Translations under genes and position numbers: made by a program | DNA from: Bdellovibrio sp. ZAP7 | GTDB taxonomy: Bacteria; Bdellovibrionota; UBA1018; CAIMNF01 | Direction: 5' to 3' | Assembly: GCA_945874535.1 (NCBI GenBank) | Contig: CAMCGZ010000006.1 | Span: 1 to 64,000, forward strand | Length of the DNA stretch: 64,000 nt | The notes under the pieces: model-generated | What the model saw: the letters and a program-made list of their open reading frames with translations, nothing else | Told to the model about the DNA's origin: nothing | Databases searched by the model: none | In this document: one piece after another, positions 17,832 to 28,679 of the stretch | How positions within the stretch are numbered: position 1 is the stretch's first letter | Layout: each line of letters begins with the position of its first letter

Positions 17832-20234
17832 ATGTTCGTCAGAGTCGAAAGTGGTTTTAAGGCGGGATTCTCGGATCCCGAAGCCAAAAGAATCCATCAG
17901 AAGATCACCGAGCTCCATTCCGGAATCGGCGAGAAGGTGAGATGGATCCGCAAGTTGAATGTTGCATGGATGGAGTTCGAGGCGCCCCGTGACAAAGTGG
18001 TGCAGGCCATCCAGCATTGTTTCAAAAATCCGGTGACCGACTGGGTTTTCACCGGAGATCTCCTTCCCTCGGCGGCCGGATCCTCCGGAACCCTGTTCGA
18101 TCTGATGCAGGATTCACCGTTCCGACCAGGAGTATTTCACGGGATCGAGAAGCGGAAGCGTTTGAATGCTCATGACGAAGAAGCTCTGGTGATTTGTGAT
18201 GCCATGCAAACCGTTCTCGGGCGGAAGCATTCCGGAGATCGTGTCGTGACAGGTGAACTCATGTTGGTCGAGGGCGCCAAGTTGACCCAGTCCGATCTCG
18301 AGTGGATCGCCAGGAACTGGTTCTCACAGGAACGCCTGGAGTCCTGGTCGCTGCTCTCTGAAGAGGAACTGAAACGGAACGCGAGATTCCAATCCGAGCA
18401 GGTGGGTAAATACCTGATGAATCCCCAGCAGGCGAGCCGTTCCAGATTACTTCAATTCCGTGCTACCACTCGCGGAAGTGAGGAGCGTCCCGGCTGGTCG
18501 GGTGTAGAAAAGGTATTGCTACAGCCCTCCGGCGATTCCGGACGGGCTCCGGTCCTGATACAAGGCGAGGAGTGGAGTTTCAGGCCCGATATCCGTTTCT
18601 CGACCGGCACACTGAACGAAGATCCTCTCACGGTCACCGAGTACCAACTCTGCAAGCAGCAGTTGGAGCATCATTGCCGGCGCGGTTCAATGAGATTTCA
18701 GAGTATTCTCGGAGTCCTCCCTGAACCGACCCGTCTTTGGCGGAGTGATTTGGGAATGGAATCCCCCCTCCGGATCAGGACCGATTTCGAGACCGCGGTA
18801 GAACGGACTGCGATTGCCACCGATACGCCCATGGCCCTGATGAAGGTTTTGGAGGATGTGAACGAGACCGCCCCTTCCTATTTTTGGACTGGTAGTGTGA
18901 GTGTCCTCGACCCCAGGCTGGAGTCCCGCGGTTCGGTCGAAACGGAGTCCATTCTCGATCTGGTTTATGTCGGGCATGCGGATCAGGTCGAGCTCCGGAA
19001 TCTCGTGTTTTTCGGTAATTTGAAGGCCGCCTATCAACACGCCATCCTCGGCGAATCAATCGCGTTTTCGGTCGATACCGCCTCCAGAACATTGCTCGAT
19101 TGCTTGAAATCGGTTCCGCCCCAGGCGCAGTATGGATTTGATCTGGTGGTGGATGGTGTTTCGGAATGGCTGCGGAAGCACTTGACCGCTCCCTTGTCCT
19201 TGGGGTTCCTGTGGGGCGTGATTCCGGAAAAGCGTGATTGGTTGTTTGGTGAACTCAGGACCCGTGGCATTCCCTTCATTCACTTTGGAACGACGACTCT
19301 GACCGGAGATATCCGTGTGCTGGAAGCGGGTGAGTGCGCGGCCAAGGTGAATATCAGGGAGTTTTTTGCAAAAAATAAAGTAGTGAAGCCGGTGATCGAG
19401 GATTTGTTCTCCGAACCCGTGTATTCCGTCGATCATTTGTCCGCCCCCCGTCAGTTCCGGAACCGGTTTTCGACCGAGGAGCTGGTATTGAAGCCCGAAA
19501 TGCGACCTACTGGCGTATCACCCGTGGTGATCCGTCCAGAGCTTTCGAGTTGGTCTGGGATCGTCGTGCTGTCGGATCTGGTCGGTCTGGAGTTCAATGA
19601 AGCCAGGCTCGATTACCTTCTCCGGAAAAGCACGGCGGCGGGAGGTCAGATCCAATCCATCCAGGCTTCCTACTTGAACGGGATTCAATCCTGGTCCGCG
19701 ATACTCGGTAAACTCCAAAAGCATTTCGGGATCCTGGTCCTCGAGACTGAAGCGATCCGGAACGGTTCTATCCATGCGCATTGGTTGGCACTTCAAATCA
19801 TTTCACGCATTTCGGATGTCCGTACTGCGCGGACCGAGGAGTTCAAGTTCGTCAATGACCGCATTTATTGGCTACCCGGTGATTTCGAGCAAGCGGGAAC
19901 CCGTTGGTTGGCCGGATTCGAGGGGCGCTATCAAACCGGACTCCACAGTGCCATTGCGATCGAGTCGAGTGAATCAGGCGATGAACCCGCTGTGAAAGCA
20001 CTGATTAGTGCCCTGCTTAAGCGCCGGCTCGGGGCGGACGTCCGTCTTCAGCACCATTTCCCAGGCGGCTTCTTTGTCAGCGTGAGTGAGAATGAGCGCT
20101 TCGCTGTTGAAGAAGAATGGAGGGTGGTCGGTGTGGAATACGAATTTGTCGGACGGATCACGACTTCGCCTTATCTGGTCATCCGGGACGACGAAGACCG
20201 TGTGAAAACCATCGCCATCGAGGATCTTGCATGA
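17832..20234 (+). CDS. Divergent PurL (FGAM synthase)-like protein with N-terminal PurS-like repeats, probable pseudoenzyme
   Basis: N-terminus VRVESGFKAGFSDPEAKRIHQKITELHSGIGEKVRWIRKLNVA and GVFHGIEKRKRLNAHDEEALVICDAMQTVLGRKHSGDRVVTGELMLVEGAKLTQSDLEWIAR; AIRS_C-like end GFFVSVSENERFAVEEEWRVVGVEYEFVGRITTSPYLVIRDDEDRVKTIAIEDL; canonical PurL catalytic motifs not found. Confidence 0.7.
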   Translation: MFVRVESGFKAGFSDPEAKRIHQKITELHSGIGEKVRWIRKLNVAWMEFEAPRDKVVQAIQHCFKNPVTDWVFTGDLLPSAAGSSGTLFDLMQDSPFRPGVFHGIEKRKRLNAHDEEALVICDAMQTVLGRKHSGDRVVTGELMLVEGAKLTQSDLEWIARNWFSQERLESWSLLSEEELKRNARFQSEQVGKYLMNPQQASRSRLLQFRATTRGSEERPGWSGVEKVLLQPSGDSGRAPVLIQGEEWSFRPDIRFSTGTLNEDPLTVTEYQLCKQQLEHHCRRGSMRFQSILGVLPEPTRLWRSDLGMESPLRIRTDFETAVERTAIATDTPMALMKVLEDVNETAPSYFWTGSVSVLDPRLESRGSVETESILDLVYVGHADQVELRNLVFFGNLKAAYQHAILGESIAFSVDTASRTLLDCLKSVPPQAQYGFDLVVDGVSEWLRKHLTAPLSLGFLWGVIPEKRDWLFGELRTRGIPFIHFGTTTLTGDIRVLEAGECAAKVNIREFFAKNKVVKPVIEDLFSEPVYSVDHLSAPRQFRNRFSTEELVLKPEMRPTGVSPVVIRPELSSWSGIVVLSDLVGLEFNEARLDYLLRKSTAAGGQIQSIQASYLNGIQSWSAILGKLQKHFGILVLETEAIRNGSIHAHWLALQIISRISDVRTARTEEFKFVNDRIYWLPGDFEQAGTRWLAGFEGRYQTGLHSAIAIESSESGDEPAVKALISALLKRRLGADVRLQHHFPGGFFVSVSENERFAVEEEWRVVGVEYEFVGRITTSPYLVIRDDEDRVKTIAIEDLA

Positions 20235-20965
20235 ACAAGTACCGAGCATTGATTCTGAATTCCCCGGGCGCACGCGGAGAGCGCTTTTTCATACAGTCTT
20301 TGAACCTGGCGGGATTCGATCCAGAGGTGCTCGATGTCCAGGGCGTTCTAGACTACCGGATCGATATGGAGCAGCTTTGCCTGAAGTACCGACTGGTTGT
20401 TTTACCGGGTGGAAGTCCCTACTCCTCCATTCTCGGAGGAGGGAAGGCTCTCGCGCTCAAGATCGAGCATGCTTTCCGTTGGAATCTTTCAAAGTTCGCC
20501 GAACGTGGTGGACTCGTCCTCGGAGTCGGAACCGGATTTCAGACCCTGTTGCACCTGAAAGTGTTCGGTGAAGATTATACGCTCAGGACCAACCCGACCG
20601 CCCAGGTTCAGGAACGCTGGGTGCGGGCGATTCCGAGCGGGAACCGTTGTGTCTGGTTGAAGGGGCTGGGTGCTCTCGATCTGCCCGTCAACATGACCGA
20701 TACCGAGTTTGTCATCGAACCCGGAGCGATGGTCGAGGCCCGCGGCAAGCTGGAAAGATTGGGCATGGCTTGCCTGAAATCTTCCGATCAAGAGCAGGTT
20801 CTCGGGCTCTGTGATCTGACCGGTCGGATCCTCGGGATGCAGCCCCATCCTGAATACTTTCTCAGTTGGATCCATTCTGAAGACTGGGTGCTGAATCCCA
20901 CCCGCGCAGCCGCCCCCGGACAGGGGCTTCCCCTGTTCGAAAACGCTGCCAAATCATTGGAGTGA
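20231..20965 (+). CDS. Divergent PurQ-like class I glutamine amidotransferase lacking the catalytic Cys
   Basis: ALILNSPGARGERFFIQSLNLAGFDPEVLDV, VVLPGGSPYSS, LVLGVGTGFQTLLHL (PurQ consensus GxCNGxQ), GMQPHPEYFLSW; ATGA overlap with upstream PurL-like ORF. Confidence 0.78.
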   Translation: MNKYRALILNSPGARGERFFIQSLNLAGFDPEVLDVQGVLDYRIDMEQLCLKYRLVVLPGGSPYSSILGGGKALALKIEHAFRWNLSKFAERGGLVLGVGTGFQTLLHLKVFGEDYTLRTNPTAQVQERWVRAIPSGNRCVWLKGLGALDLPVNMTDTEFVIEPGAMVEARGKLERLGMACLKSSDQEQVLGLCDLTGRILGMQPHPEYFLSWIHSEDWVLNPTRAAAPGQGLPLFENAAKSLE

Positions 20966-22264
20966 TCACTTCGCCCAGTAATCCTCGTCCAGGCTCTCCT
21001 CACGCTCGGGGAGTCCCCGGAAAAGTCTCGGAGAGTTCCGGGAGAGGATTTCGAAACTGACACGATTCGAATACTTGCAGATTTGTGAGAGGGACGAGTA
21101 AGTCAGATAGTTCGCAGCGTGTTTCGGTGAATTGGGAATCTTCATCCTGTGATAACGGTTGGCCGCCATATCATGGAGCAGGGCTGCGAGTGCTCCATCA
21201 CCGGCACCGTTGGTGTTCCGGATCACCACGGGACCGCCCATGAAAGGATTGATGTGGGAATAGATCCGGATCGGATCCTCGCAATCCGACTGCCTCATGG
21301 CCCGCGAGTATTCGTAGAGGTTGTAGTTCACAATCGACTTGGTGTGAAGCTCGTGTTCGGTCCGTCTGGCACGCTTCCTGTCGACATGCCCCCCCACATA
21401 GAGTCCTTGCGCTCCAACTGTCAGCAGAACCATGTCGGTGAGTTCGAGGGTTTTTTCCAGAGAGAGGAGGGGATCTTCTATCCCGGTGAGGGCTATGGCC
21501 TCCTCGTGGTTCATGGCAAGCACGTTGACGTGATTCCTGATGAACTCGATAAAGAAATCCTTTTTCTCGGATACCAATGCGCTCGTACCCAGCGTGAGAA
21601 CTATCGGAACGCCGGCCCGCCGTGCGATCTCGCAGGCTTTCAGTGTCGAGCGGGAAATCGGCCAGTTGGAATCTCGGAGAATGTAGGCCGATATCATCAG
21701 CGCGCAGGATTTCTCGATGATGGTCGCGGGGATGTGGTCCTCGGAAAGCTCGTTCATGCAGCCTTTCGAAATTCCGAAAGTCCGTTCCCCGTCGGGAGTG
21801 ATGAAGCACATGGCCCTGCCCATCGGAGAGTCGCATGGTTGGAGGTGGTTCAAGTCCACTTTGGATGAGGTCGATGCGATGTACTTGAATGCGTAGTCTC
21901 CCACATTGATCTTCTGGGAGATCGCACCGATCAGCACCGCGCGCTCGTCCGAAAGAACGCAGAAATTATGGAGGGTGTTACCCACGGTACCACCGGCGAA
22001 CTCGCCCGTGATCCGACCCGCGAGTTTCAGTTTCTGGTACATCAGGTCCGCGAGCTGCTCGTCCACGAGCTGGCTTTGTCCTTTGATCAGACCGTGCTCT
22101 GCCAAAAACGCTTCGTCCACCGTGCACTCGATATCGACCAGGAGCTGGTCGATTCCGACCACATGGAAAGACTCGTCTGCGGTGAAATTATGATCGATGT
22201 TTCCGCGGTCTTTTTCCGTGATCGGGAAATAGTGTTTGCTCTTCCGTCTGCCGGGGAATTTCAT
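20966..22264 (-). CDS. gsk: Inosine/guanosine kinase
   Basis: MKFPGRRKSKHYFP N-terminus, VVGIDQLLVDIE, FAGGTVGNTLHN, NTNGAGDGALAALLHD, SPRLFRGLPEREESLDEDYW very close to E. coli Gsk. Confidence 0.95.
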   Translation of the reverse strand: MKFPGRRKSKHYFPITEKDRGNIDHNFTADESFHVVGIDQLLVDIECTVDEAFLAEHGLIKGQSQLVDEQLADLMYQKLKLAGRITGEFAGGTVGNTLHNFCVLSDERAVLIGAISQKINVGDYAFKYIASTSSKVDLNHLQPCDSPMGRAMCFITPDGERTFGISKGCMNELSEDHIPATIIEKSCALMISAYILRDSNWPISRSTLKACEIARRAGVPIVLTLGTSALVSEKKDFFIEFIRNHVNVLAMNHEEAIALTGIEDPLLSLEKTLELTDMVLLTVGAQGLYVGGHVDRKRARRTEHELHTKSIVNYNLYEYSRAMRQSDCEDPIRIYSHINPFMGGPVVIRNTNGAGDGALAALLHDMAANRYHRMKIPNSPKHAANYLTYSSLSQICKYSNRVSFEILSRNSPRLFRGLPEREESLDEDYWAK

Positions 22265-22288
22265 GGGGGGAGGCTAGCGCGGTTGGGC

Positions 22289-22918
22289 TCAGATGGAAAG
22301 GGGGATTTTTGTTCGGATGAGGTGGGTTTTTCCCGATTTCGGATGAGGAAATTCAAGGGATTGGGCCTGGAGCATGAGTCGGGGCTCTTTTTTGAAAAAG
22401 CCGGTCCAGGACTCCGGATTTCCATATAATGGATCCCCGACCAGGGGGTGTCCGATCTGATCGAAGTGGCGCCTGATCTGGTGGAACCGTCCGGTATGGG
22501 GCATCACCTCGACCAGTGTCGCCCCACGGGAGTGTTTCAATGCGCGGTAATCGGTCCGGGCAGGTTCTGTTTCCTTTGATTTGTGTTTGCGCAAAGGGGT
22601 TTTGATCGAACCGGATCCCGACAATTCACCCGTGCACCAGGCGGAGTAGGTTTTTTTGACCCGATGCTCGCGGAATGAGCGAATGAGGCTCGAGGCGCTT
22701 TTCGGATCGAGGGCGAAGACCACCACCCCCGAAGTGTCCGCATCAATGCGGTGTACGGGGAAGAGTCTCTGGTTCAGTTGCTCTTCGAGTAATTCTTTGA
22801 GGCCCCCATCCCCCCGACCGTGCGACTCCCCGTAAGTCGTTATCCCCTCCGGCTTGTGTGCGGCAAGGAGCTGTGCGTCCCGGTACAGGAGCTTAAGGGT
22901 GGGGGATTTAGGGTTCAT
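22289..22918 (-). CDS. RluA-family pseudouridine synthase
   Basis: VHRIDADTSGVVVFA catalytic Asp motif, HTGRFHQIRRHFDQIGHPLVGDPLYG. Confidence 0.9.
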   Translation of the reverse strand: MNPKSPTLKLLYRDAQLLAAHKPEGITTYGESHGRGDGGLKELLEEQLNQRLFPVHRIDADTSGVVVFALDPKSASSLIRSFREHRVKKTYSAWCTGELSGSGSIKTPLRKHKSKETEPARTDYRALKHSRGATLVEVMPHTGRFHQIRRHFDQIGHPLVGDPLYGNPESWTGFFKKEPRLMLQAQSLEFPHPKSGKTHLIRTKIPLSI

Positions 22919-22974
22919 CGAGGTTCCGTCCTACTCCACTATACACCACACGGTGCTTGAGCTAAACTCCCGTT

Positions 22975-24225
22975 ATGCACCTTTCTGAGCGGTCCAGCGG
23001 TTTTGTCGATCTCGAGAACGCCTTTGGCGGAAAAAACTATGCTCCACTTCCTGTGGTGCTTTCTCGCGGGAAAGGGGCCCGTGTCTGGGACGTTGACGGA
23101 AAAGAATATCTGGATTTCCTATCTGCCTACAGTGCGGTCAATCAGGGGCACTGCCACCCCAAAATCGTGGGCGCGCTCCGGGATCAAGCCGAGAGACTCA
23201 CGCTGACCTCCCGTGCCTTTTACAACGATCAGCTCGGACCCTTCGAAGCATGGCTTTGCGGGTTGCTGGGTTTCGAACGGCTGATTCCCATGAATTCGGG
23301 TGCCGAGGCTGTAGAAACCGCCATCAAGCTTGCGCGTCGTTGGGGCTATGATGTGAAAGGTGTTCCTCAGGATCGAGGCAAAGTCATCGTCTGTTCGGGG
23401 AATTTTCACGGCCGGACCCTCGGAATCATTTCCGCTTCCACCGACCCGGCTTCGAGAGGGGGCTTCGGGCCTTACCTGCCGGGCTTCATCACGGTTCCTT
23501 TCGGTGATCTCGAGGCACTTGAGAAGGCGCTCGAGGATCCGGATGTCGTCGGGTTCCTGTTCGAGCCCATTCAGGGAGAAGCCGGGGTGGTGGTTCCTCC
23601 GGAAGGGTATCTTTCCGGTGCTTCGGCCTTGTGCCGAAAGGTCAGGGTGCTGTTCATCGCCGATGAGGTGCAAACCGGTCTTGCCCGAACCGGAAAAATG
23701 CTGGCCTGTGATTATGAGCAGGTGAAACCGGATCTTCTGATTTTGGGGAAAGCGCTTTCTGGCGGGATCCTGCCGGTTTCTGCCGTGCTCGGTTCTTCTG
23801 AAGTGATCCTGACCATCCGTCCCGGTGAGCACGGCTCCACTTTCGGCGGTAACCCTTTGGCATGTGCTGTCGCACGGGCGGCTGTCGAGGTTTTGCTCGA
23901 TGAAAAACTCGCAGAAAGTGCCTTTGCTTCTGGAAAAGTGTTCCGAGAGCGGCTCTCGTCCTTGAATTCCCCCTTGATCGAAACCGTCCGGGGAAAGGGC
24001 TTGCTGAATGCCATCGTGATTCGTCCCCATGGTGATAACGGAAAGGGCGGCAAGCGAACGGCCTATGATCTTTGTCACGAACTCGCCGAGCATGGGGTTC
24101 TGGCCAAGCAGACCCAGGTCCACACCATCCGGTTCGCTCCTCCGTTGGTCATCACCGGACCTGAAATGGAGCAGGGGCTTTCGGTCATTGAATCCGTTCT
24201 GAAGCGGGCGGCGGAGTCACTGTGA
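22975..24225 (+). CDS. rocD: Ornithine aminotransferase
   Basis: NYAPLPVVLSRGKGARVWDVDGKEYLDFLSAYSAVNQGHCHPKI; PLP motif LLILGKALSGGILPVSAVLG; GEHGSTFGGNPLACAVA. Confidence 0.94.
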   Translation: MHLSERSSGFVDLENAFGGKNYAPLPVVLSRGKGARVWDVDGKEYLDFLSAYSAVNQGHCHPKIVGALRDQAERLTLTSRAFYNDQLGPFEAWLCGLLGFERLIPMNSGAEAVETAIKLARRWGYDVKGVPQDRGKVIVCSGNFHGRTLGIISASTDPASRGGFGPYLPGFITVPFGDLEALEKALEDPDVVGFLFEPIQGEAGVVVPPEGYLSGASALCRKVRVLFIADEVQTGLARTGKMLACDYEQVKPDLLILGKALSGGILPVSAVLGSSEVILTIRPGEHGSTFGGNPLACAVARAAVEVLLDEKLAESAFASGKVFRERLSSLNSPLIETVRGKGLLNAIVIRPHGDNGKGGKRTAYDLCHELAEHGVLAKQTQVHTIRFAPPLVITGPEMEQGLSVIESVLKRAAESL

Positions 24226-25460
24226 TCGCACTGCTTCTGATCGCATCCTTGGGTTTTTTGGGAACCGGCAGCGCTCATGCCTGGACCGAACGCGCCTTGG
24301 AGGCGGCTGACCCTTTTGTTTTCACTCCCAATGATCTCCGTCTCAAAGACTTCACCATCGAGGCTCTCGTGCCTTGGCGTTGGGTCGAGGGTAGCTTCGA
24401 ATGGGTCCGCATTGAACGCCGATTCCTCGTCCCCCGCGCCCGGATCAGGGTTCAACTTCCACCCGGAACCCCGGTTTCCTATCGGGGTCGCCATTTCGAA
24501 AGTCGTGAGTCGGAGCTCGAGCTTCCGGTGGTTTTATCCCAAGAGTCGGGAAATGAACTCCGTATCGGCGGGGCTTCACCCTCGGTGATACGTCCGAGGT
24601 TCAAACCACAAGCGCCTTTGAAGCAGCCCATCATCCTGGACGCCTCCTGCAGTTCGACACCCCTGAGAATCCAGGCACCCTCTTTGAGTCGTTCCTGGGG
24701 GCATGTGATCTGCAGGCCAACCCACCCGAATCAGGAAACCGGGTACGGACTCAGGATGGATGTGGATCTGCTTTGGGAGAGCGAGAATCCAAGTGAGCCA
24801 GTCAGGATCGGAAGTTCCCTTTCCGAGAGCGTGGACGGAATCACTCATTCTCTCTCGTTCTCCGGAAACACCCCGGTCTACGATCTTGCCAAGGGAAGCG
24901 AATCGATGACGCTGGCCGCACCCCTTCCAGACCGTTTTCGTCCTCTATCGGTCAGTTTGGGACTCGGTCCGTATTCCCATATGGAAGTTTTGAGGCCATT
25001 TGCGACTGTCTACGCGGCATACCTCTTCAATGATGCACTCAAGATGGCACTGTTCTCGGCCTTTCCGGTCCGGAAGAGTCCGGAAGTGGACACCGGTGTC
25101 TATGTCATTGTCGAACAGTTCCGGGGAATCGATGAACGGGTCACCCTCAACCTTTTGCTGGGCGCCCATGCGCTCAGTTTCCGGAGTAACGGAGAATACC
25201 TGCACCGGATGAGTGCTCCGCAAGGGGTCGAAATGAGTTTCCGGGATTGCCTGCTCCGGACCCAGAATCTGACGCTCGGAGGCTTTTTCTATCCCAAGAT
25301 CGAGGGTCGTTCCTACGTCAATACCTGGATCCGGTACGGTAACGCGAAGTTCTTCACCGAGTTCAACTTCATTAACTGGCAGGAACCGGTCAGCACGGGG
25401 TCGTTCTCGGTCAAGAGCGCTGGCCTATCGATTGGCTTTCCTCTCTTTCGTGCACTTTGA
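24222..25460 (+). CDS. Hypothetical exported (possibly outer-membrane) protein
   Basis: GTG start overlapping rocD stop; signal-like N-terminus IALLLIASLGFLGTGSAHA; C-terminal half with alternating aromatic strands. Confidence 0.6.
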   Translation: MIALLLIASLGFLGTGSAHAWTERALEAADPFVFTPNDLRLKDFTIEALVPWRWVEGSFEWVRIERRFLVPRARIRVQLPPGTPVSYRGRHFESRESELELPVVLSQESGNELRIGGASPSVIRPRFKPQAPLKQPIILDASCSSTPLRIQAPSLSRSWGHVICRPTHPNQETGYGLRMDVDLLWESENPSEPVRIGSSLSESVDGITHSLSFSGNTPVYDLAKGSESMTLAAPLPDRFRPLSVSLGLGPYSHMEVLRPFATVYAAYLFNDALKMALFSAFPVRKSPEVDTGVYVIVEQFRGIDERVTLNLLLGAHALSFRSNGEYLHRMSAPQGVEMSFRDCLLRTQNLTLGGFFYPKIEGRSYVNTWIRYGNAKFFTEFNFINWQEPVSTGSFSVKSAGLSIGFPLFRAL

Positions 25461-25516
25461 TCCTCAGTTTTTGAGCCATGCGTCACGGGTGTGTGTTTCC
25501 CGCAATTAACCTTTAA

Positions 25517-26523
<1,007 letters not shown>

Positions 26524-26524
<1 letters not shown>

Positions 26525-27735
26525 TGAATATCCATGAATACCAGGCCAAGAGCCTGCTCAAGCGTTTCAAGGTGCCGGTTTCCGAAGGAGTGCTCGTTGA
26601 GGGCTCTCGCGATGGAATCACCTTCAAGTCAGCCGATCAGATCGCCAAAGAGGCGACCGAGGCGGCTGAGAAGCTGAAAAAAGAAGTGAATCCCGCAGTG
26701 TTCGTCGTGAAGGCCCAGATTCATGCCGGTGGACGCGGAAAAGCAGGTGGAGTGAAGGTTTGCAAGAACCTCTCCGACGTCGGTGCTGCTGCAACCGCCA
26801 TCATGGGCAAGGTCCTGGTGACTCCCCAGACCGGAGCCGCGGGCAAAAAGGTGCACAAACTCTGGATCGAAGGCGGATCAGACATCAAGAAAGAATACTA
26901 TCTCGGTGTGGTGCTGGATCGGGCGCTCTCCCAGGTGGTTATGATGGCTTCCACCGAAGGCGGGATGGAGATCGAGGAGGTTGCCGAGACTCATCCGGAG
27001 AAAATCTTCCGTGTCGTGATCAATCCGGGCACCGGCTTCCAGCCTTTCCATGGCCGTACGCTTGCCACCGCGCTCGGACTTCCCGCGGAATCGCTGAAAG
27101 AAGCGGTTCAGTTTTTCAAGGGAGTATACGAGTGTTTCATGAAGATGGATTGCTCTCAGGTCGAAATCAATCCAATGGTGATCACCGGCGACAACCGTCT
27201 TTTGGCTCTGGATGCGAAAGTCAATTTCGATGATAACGCACTTTTCCGGCATCCTGATTTGATGGAAATGCGCGATCTTCTCGAAGAGAACGCACAAGAT
27301 GTGGAGGCTTCCAAGTACGAGCTCGCTTACATCGCCCTCGACGGGAATATCGGATGTCTCGTGAACGGTGCCGGGCTCGCGATGGCGACTCTCGACATCA
27401 TCAAGTTGCATGGAGGTACTCCGGCCAATTTCCTCGACGTGGGCGGTGGGGCCTCGAAAGAGAAGGTGGCCCAAGCATTCAAAATCATCCTGAAAGATCC
27501 GAAGGTGAAGGCGATTCTCGTCAATATTTTCGGCGGAATCATGAAGTGCGATGTGATTGCCGAAGGTGTGATCGCCGCTGCCAGGGAGCTCGCTCTCACC
27601 GTTCCGTTGGTGGTCAGGCTCGAGGGTACCAATGTTGAACTCGGTAAAAAAATGCTCGCGGAAAGCGGACTGAAGATCACCCCGGCGGATGATCTCGCTG
27701 ATGCCGCCCGTAAAGTCGTCGAAGCGGCTAAATAA
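26524..27735 (+). CDS. sucC: Succinyl-CoA synthetase beta subunit
   Basis: [57 protein letters not shown]. Confidence 0.97.
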
Positions 27736-27747
27736 GGAGACGATACG

Positions 27748-28635
27748 ATGTCGATTTGGGTAAATAAGAATACCAAGCTCCTGGTTCAGGGAATCACCGG
27801 TTCCCAGGGCCTGTTCCATGCCAAAGGTTGCGATGACTATGGCTCAAAAGTTGGTGGCTGCCGTGTGGTCGGGGGTGTGACTCCCGGCAAGGGCGGACAG
27901 ACTGTCGACGGTTTTCCGGTGTTCAATACCGTTGTCGAGGCGGTGAAGCATACCGGAGCGAATGCGACGATGATTTTCGTCCCTCCTCCGTTCGCGGCAG
28001 ATTCGATTTGTGAGGCTGCTGATGCCGGTATCCCGCTCATCATCTGCATCACCGAGGGAATCCCGATCGCCGACATGATCGCCACCAAGCGATACGTGAA
28101 GGAGCGTGGTTCGCGTCTGATCGGGCCGAATTGTCCGGGAATCATCACTCCGGGTGAGTGCAAGATCGGCATCATGCCCGGTCACATCCACCTTCCCGGT
28201 CGGGTGGGAGTGGTCTCCCGCTCCGGAACACTGACCTACGAGGCCGTCCACCAGTTGACCAAGCTCGGAATCGGGCAAAGCACCTGCGTGGGAATCGGTG
28301 GTGATCCGGTCAACGGGACGAACTTCATCGATGTACTCGAGGCTTTCAATCATGACCCGGATACTGATGGCGTCATCATGATCGGTGAAATCGGCGGTAC
28401 CGCCGAGGAAGAAGCCGCCGAGTGGATTAAAAAGAACATGAAAAAGCCAGTTGCCGGTTTTATCGGTGGTGCATCTGCTCCTCCGGGTAAGCGGATGGGA
28501 CATGCCGGAGCGATCATTTCGGGTGGTAAAGGCACCGCCGAGGAAAAATTCAAGGCGCTCGAAGCTGCTGGCGTGAGGATTTCGCGTTCTCCGGCCACTC
28601 TCGGAGTGACTCTGAAAGATGCGATGAAACTGTAA
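27748..28635 (+). CDS. sucD: Succinyl-CoA synthetase alpha subunit
   Basis: [52 protein letters not shown]. Confidence 0.97.
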   Translation: MSIWVNKNTKLLVQGITGSQGLFHAKGCDDYGSKVGGCRVVGGVTPGKGGQTVDGFPVFNTVVEAVKHTGANATMIFVPPPFAADSICEAADAGIPLIICITEGIPIADMIATKRYVKERGSRLIGPNCPGIITPGECKIGIMPGHIHLPGRVGVVSRSGTLTYEAVHQLTKLGIGQSTCVGIGGDPVNGTNFIDVLEAFNHDPDTDGVIMIGEIGGTAEEEAAEWIKKNMKKPVAGFIGGASAPPGKRMGHAGAIISGGKGTAEEKFKALEAAGVRISRSPATLGVTLKDAMKL

Positions 28636-28679
28636 GTTCAATCTGTGAATTTGAAAGTGAAATAACAAAGGAGAATCAT

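Noticed and set aside
26878-27819. 313-aa minus-strand ORF over sucC/sucD
   Set aside because: Antisense to sucC, no recognisable motifs, composition of a shadow ORF
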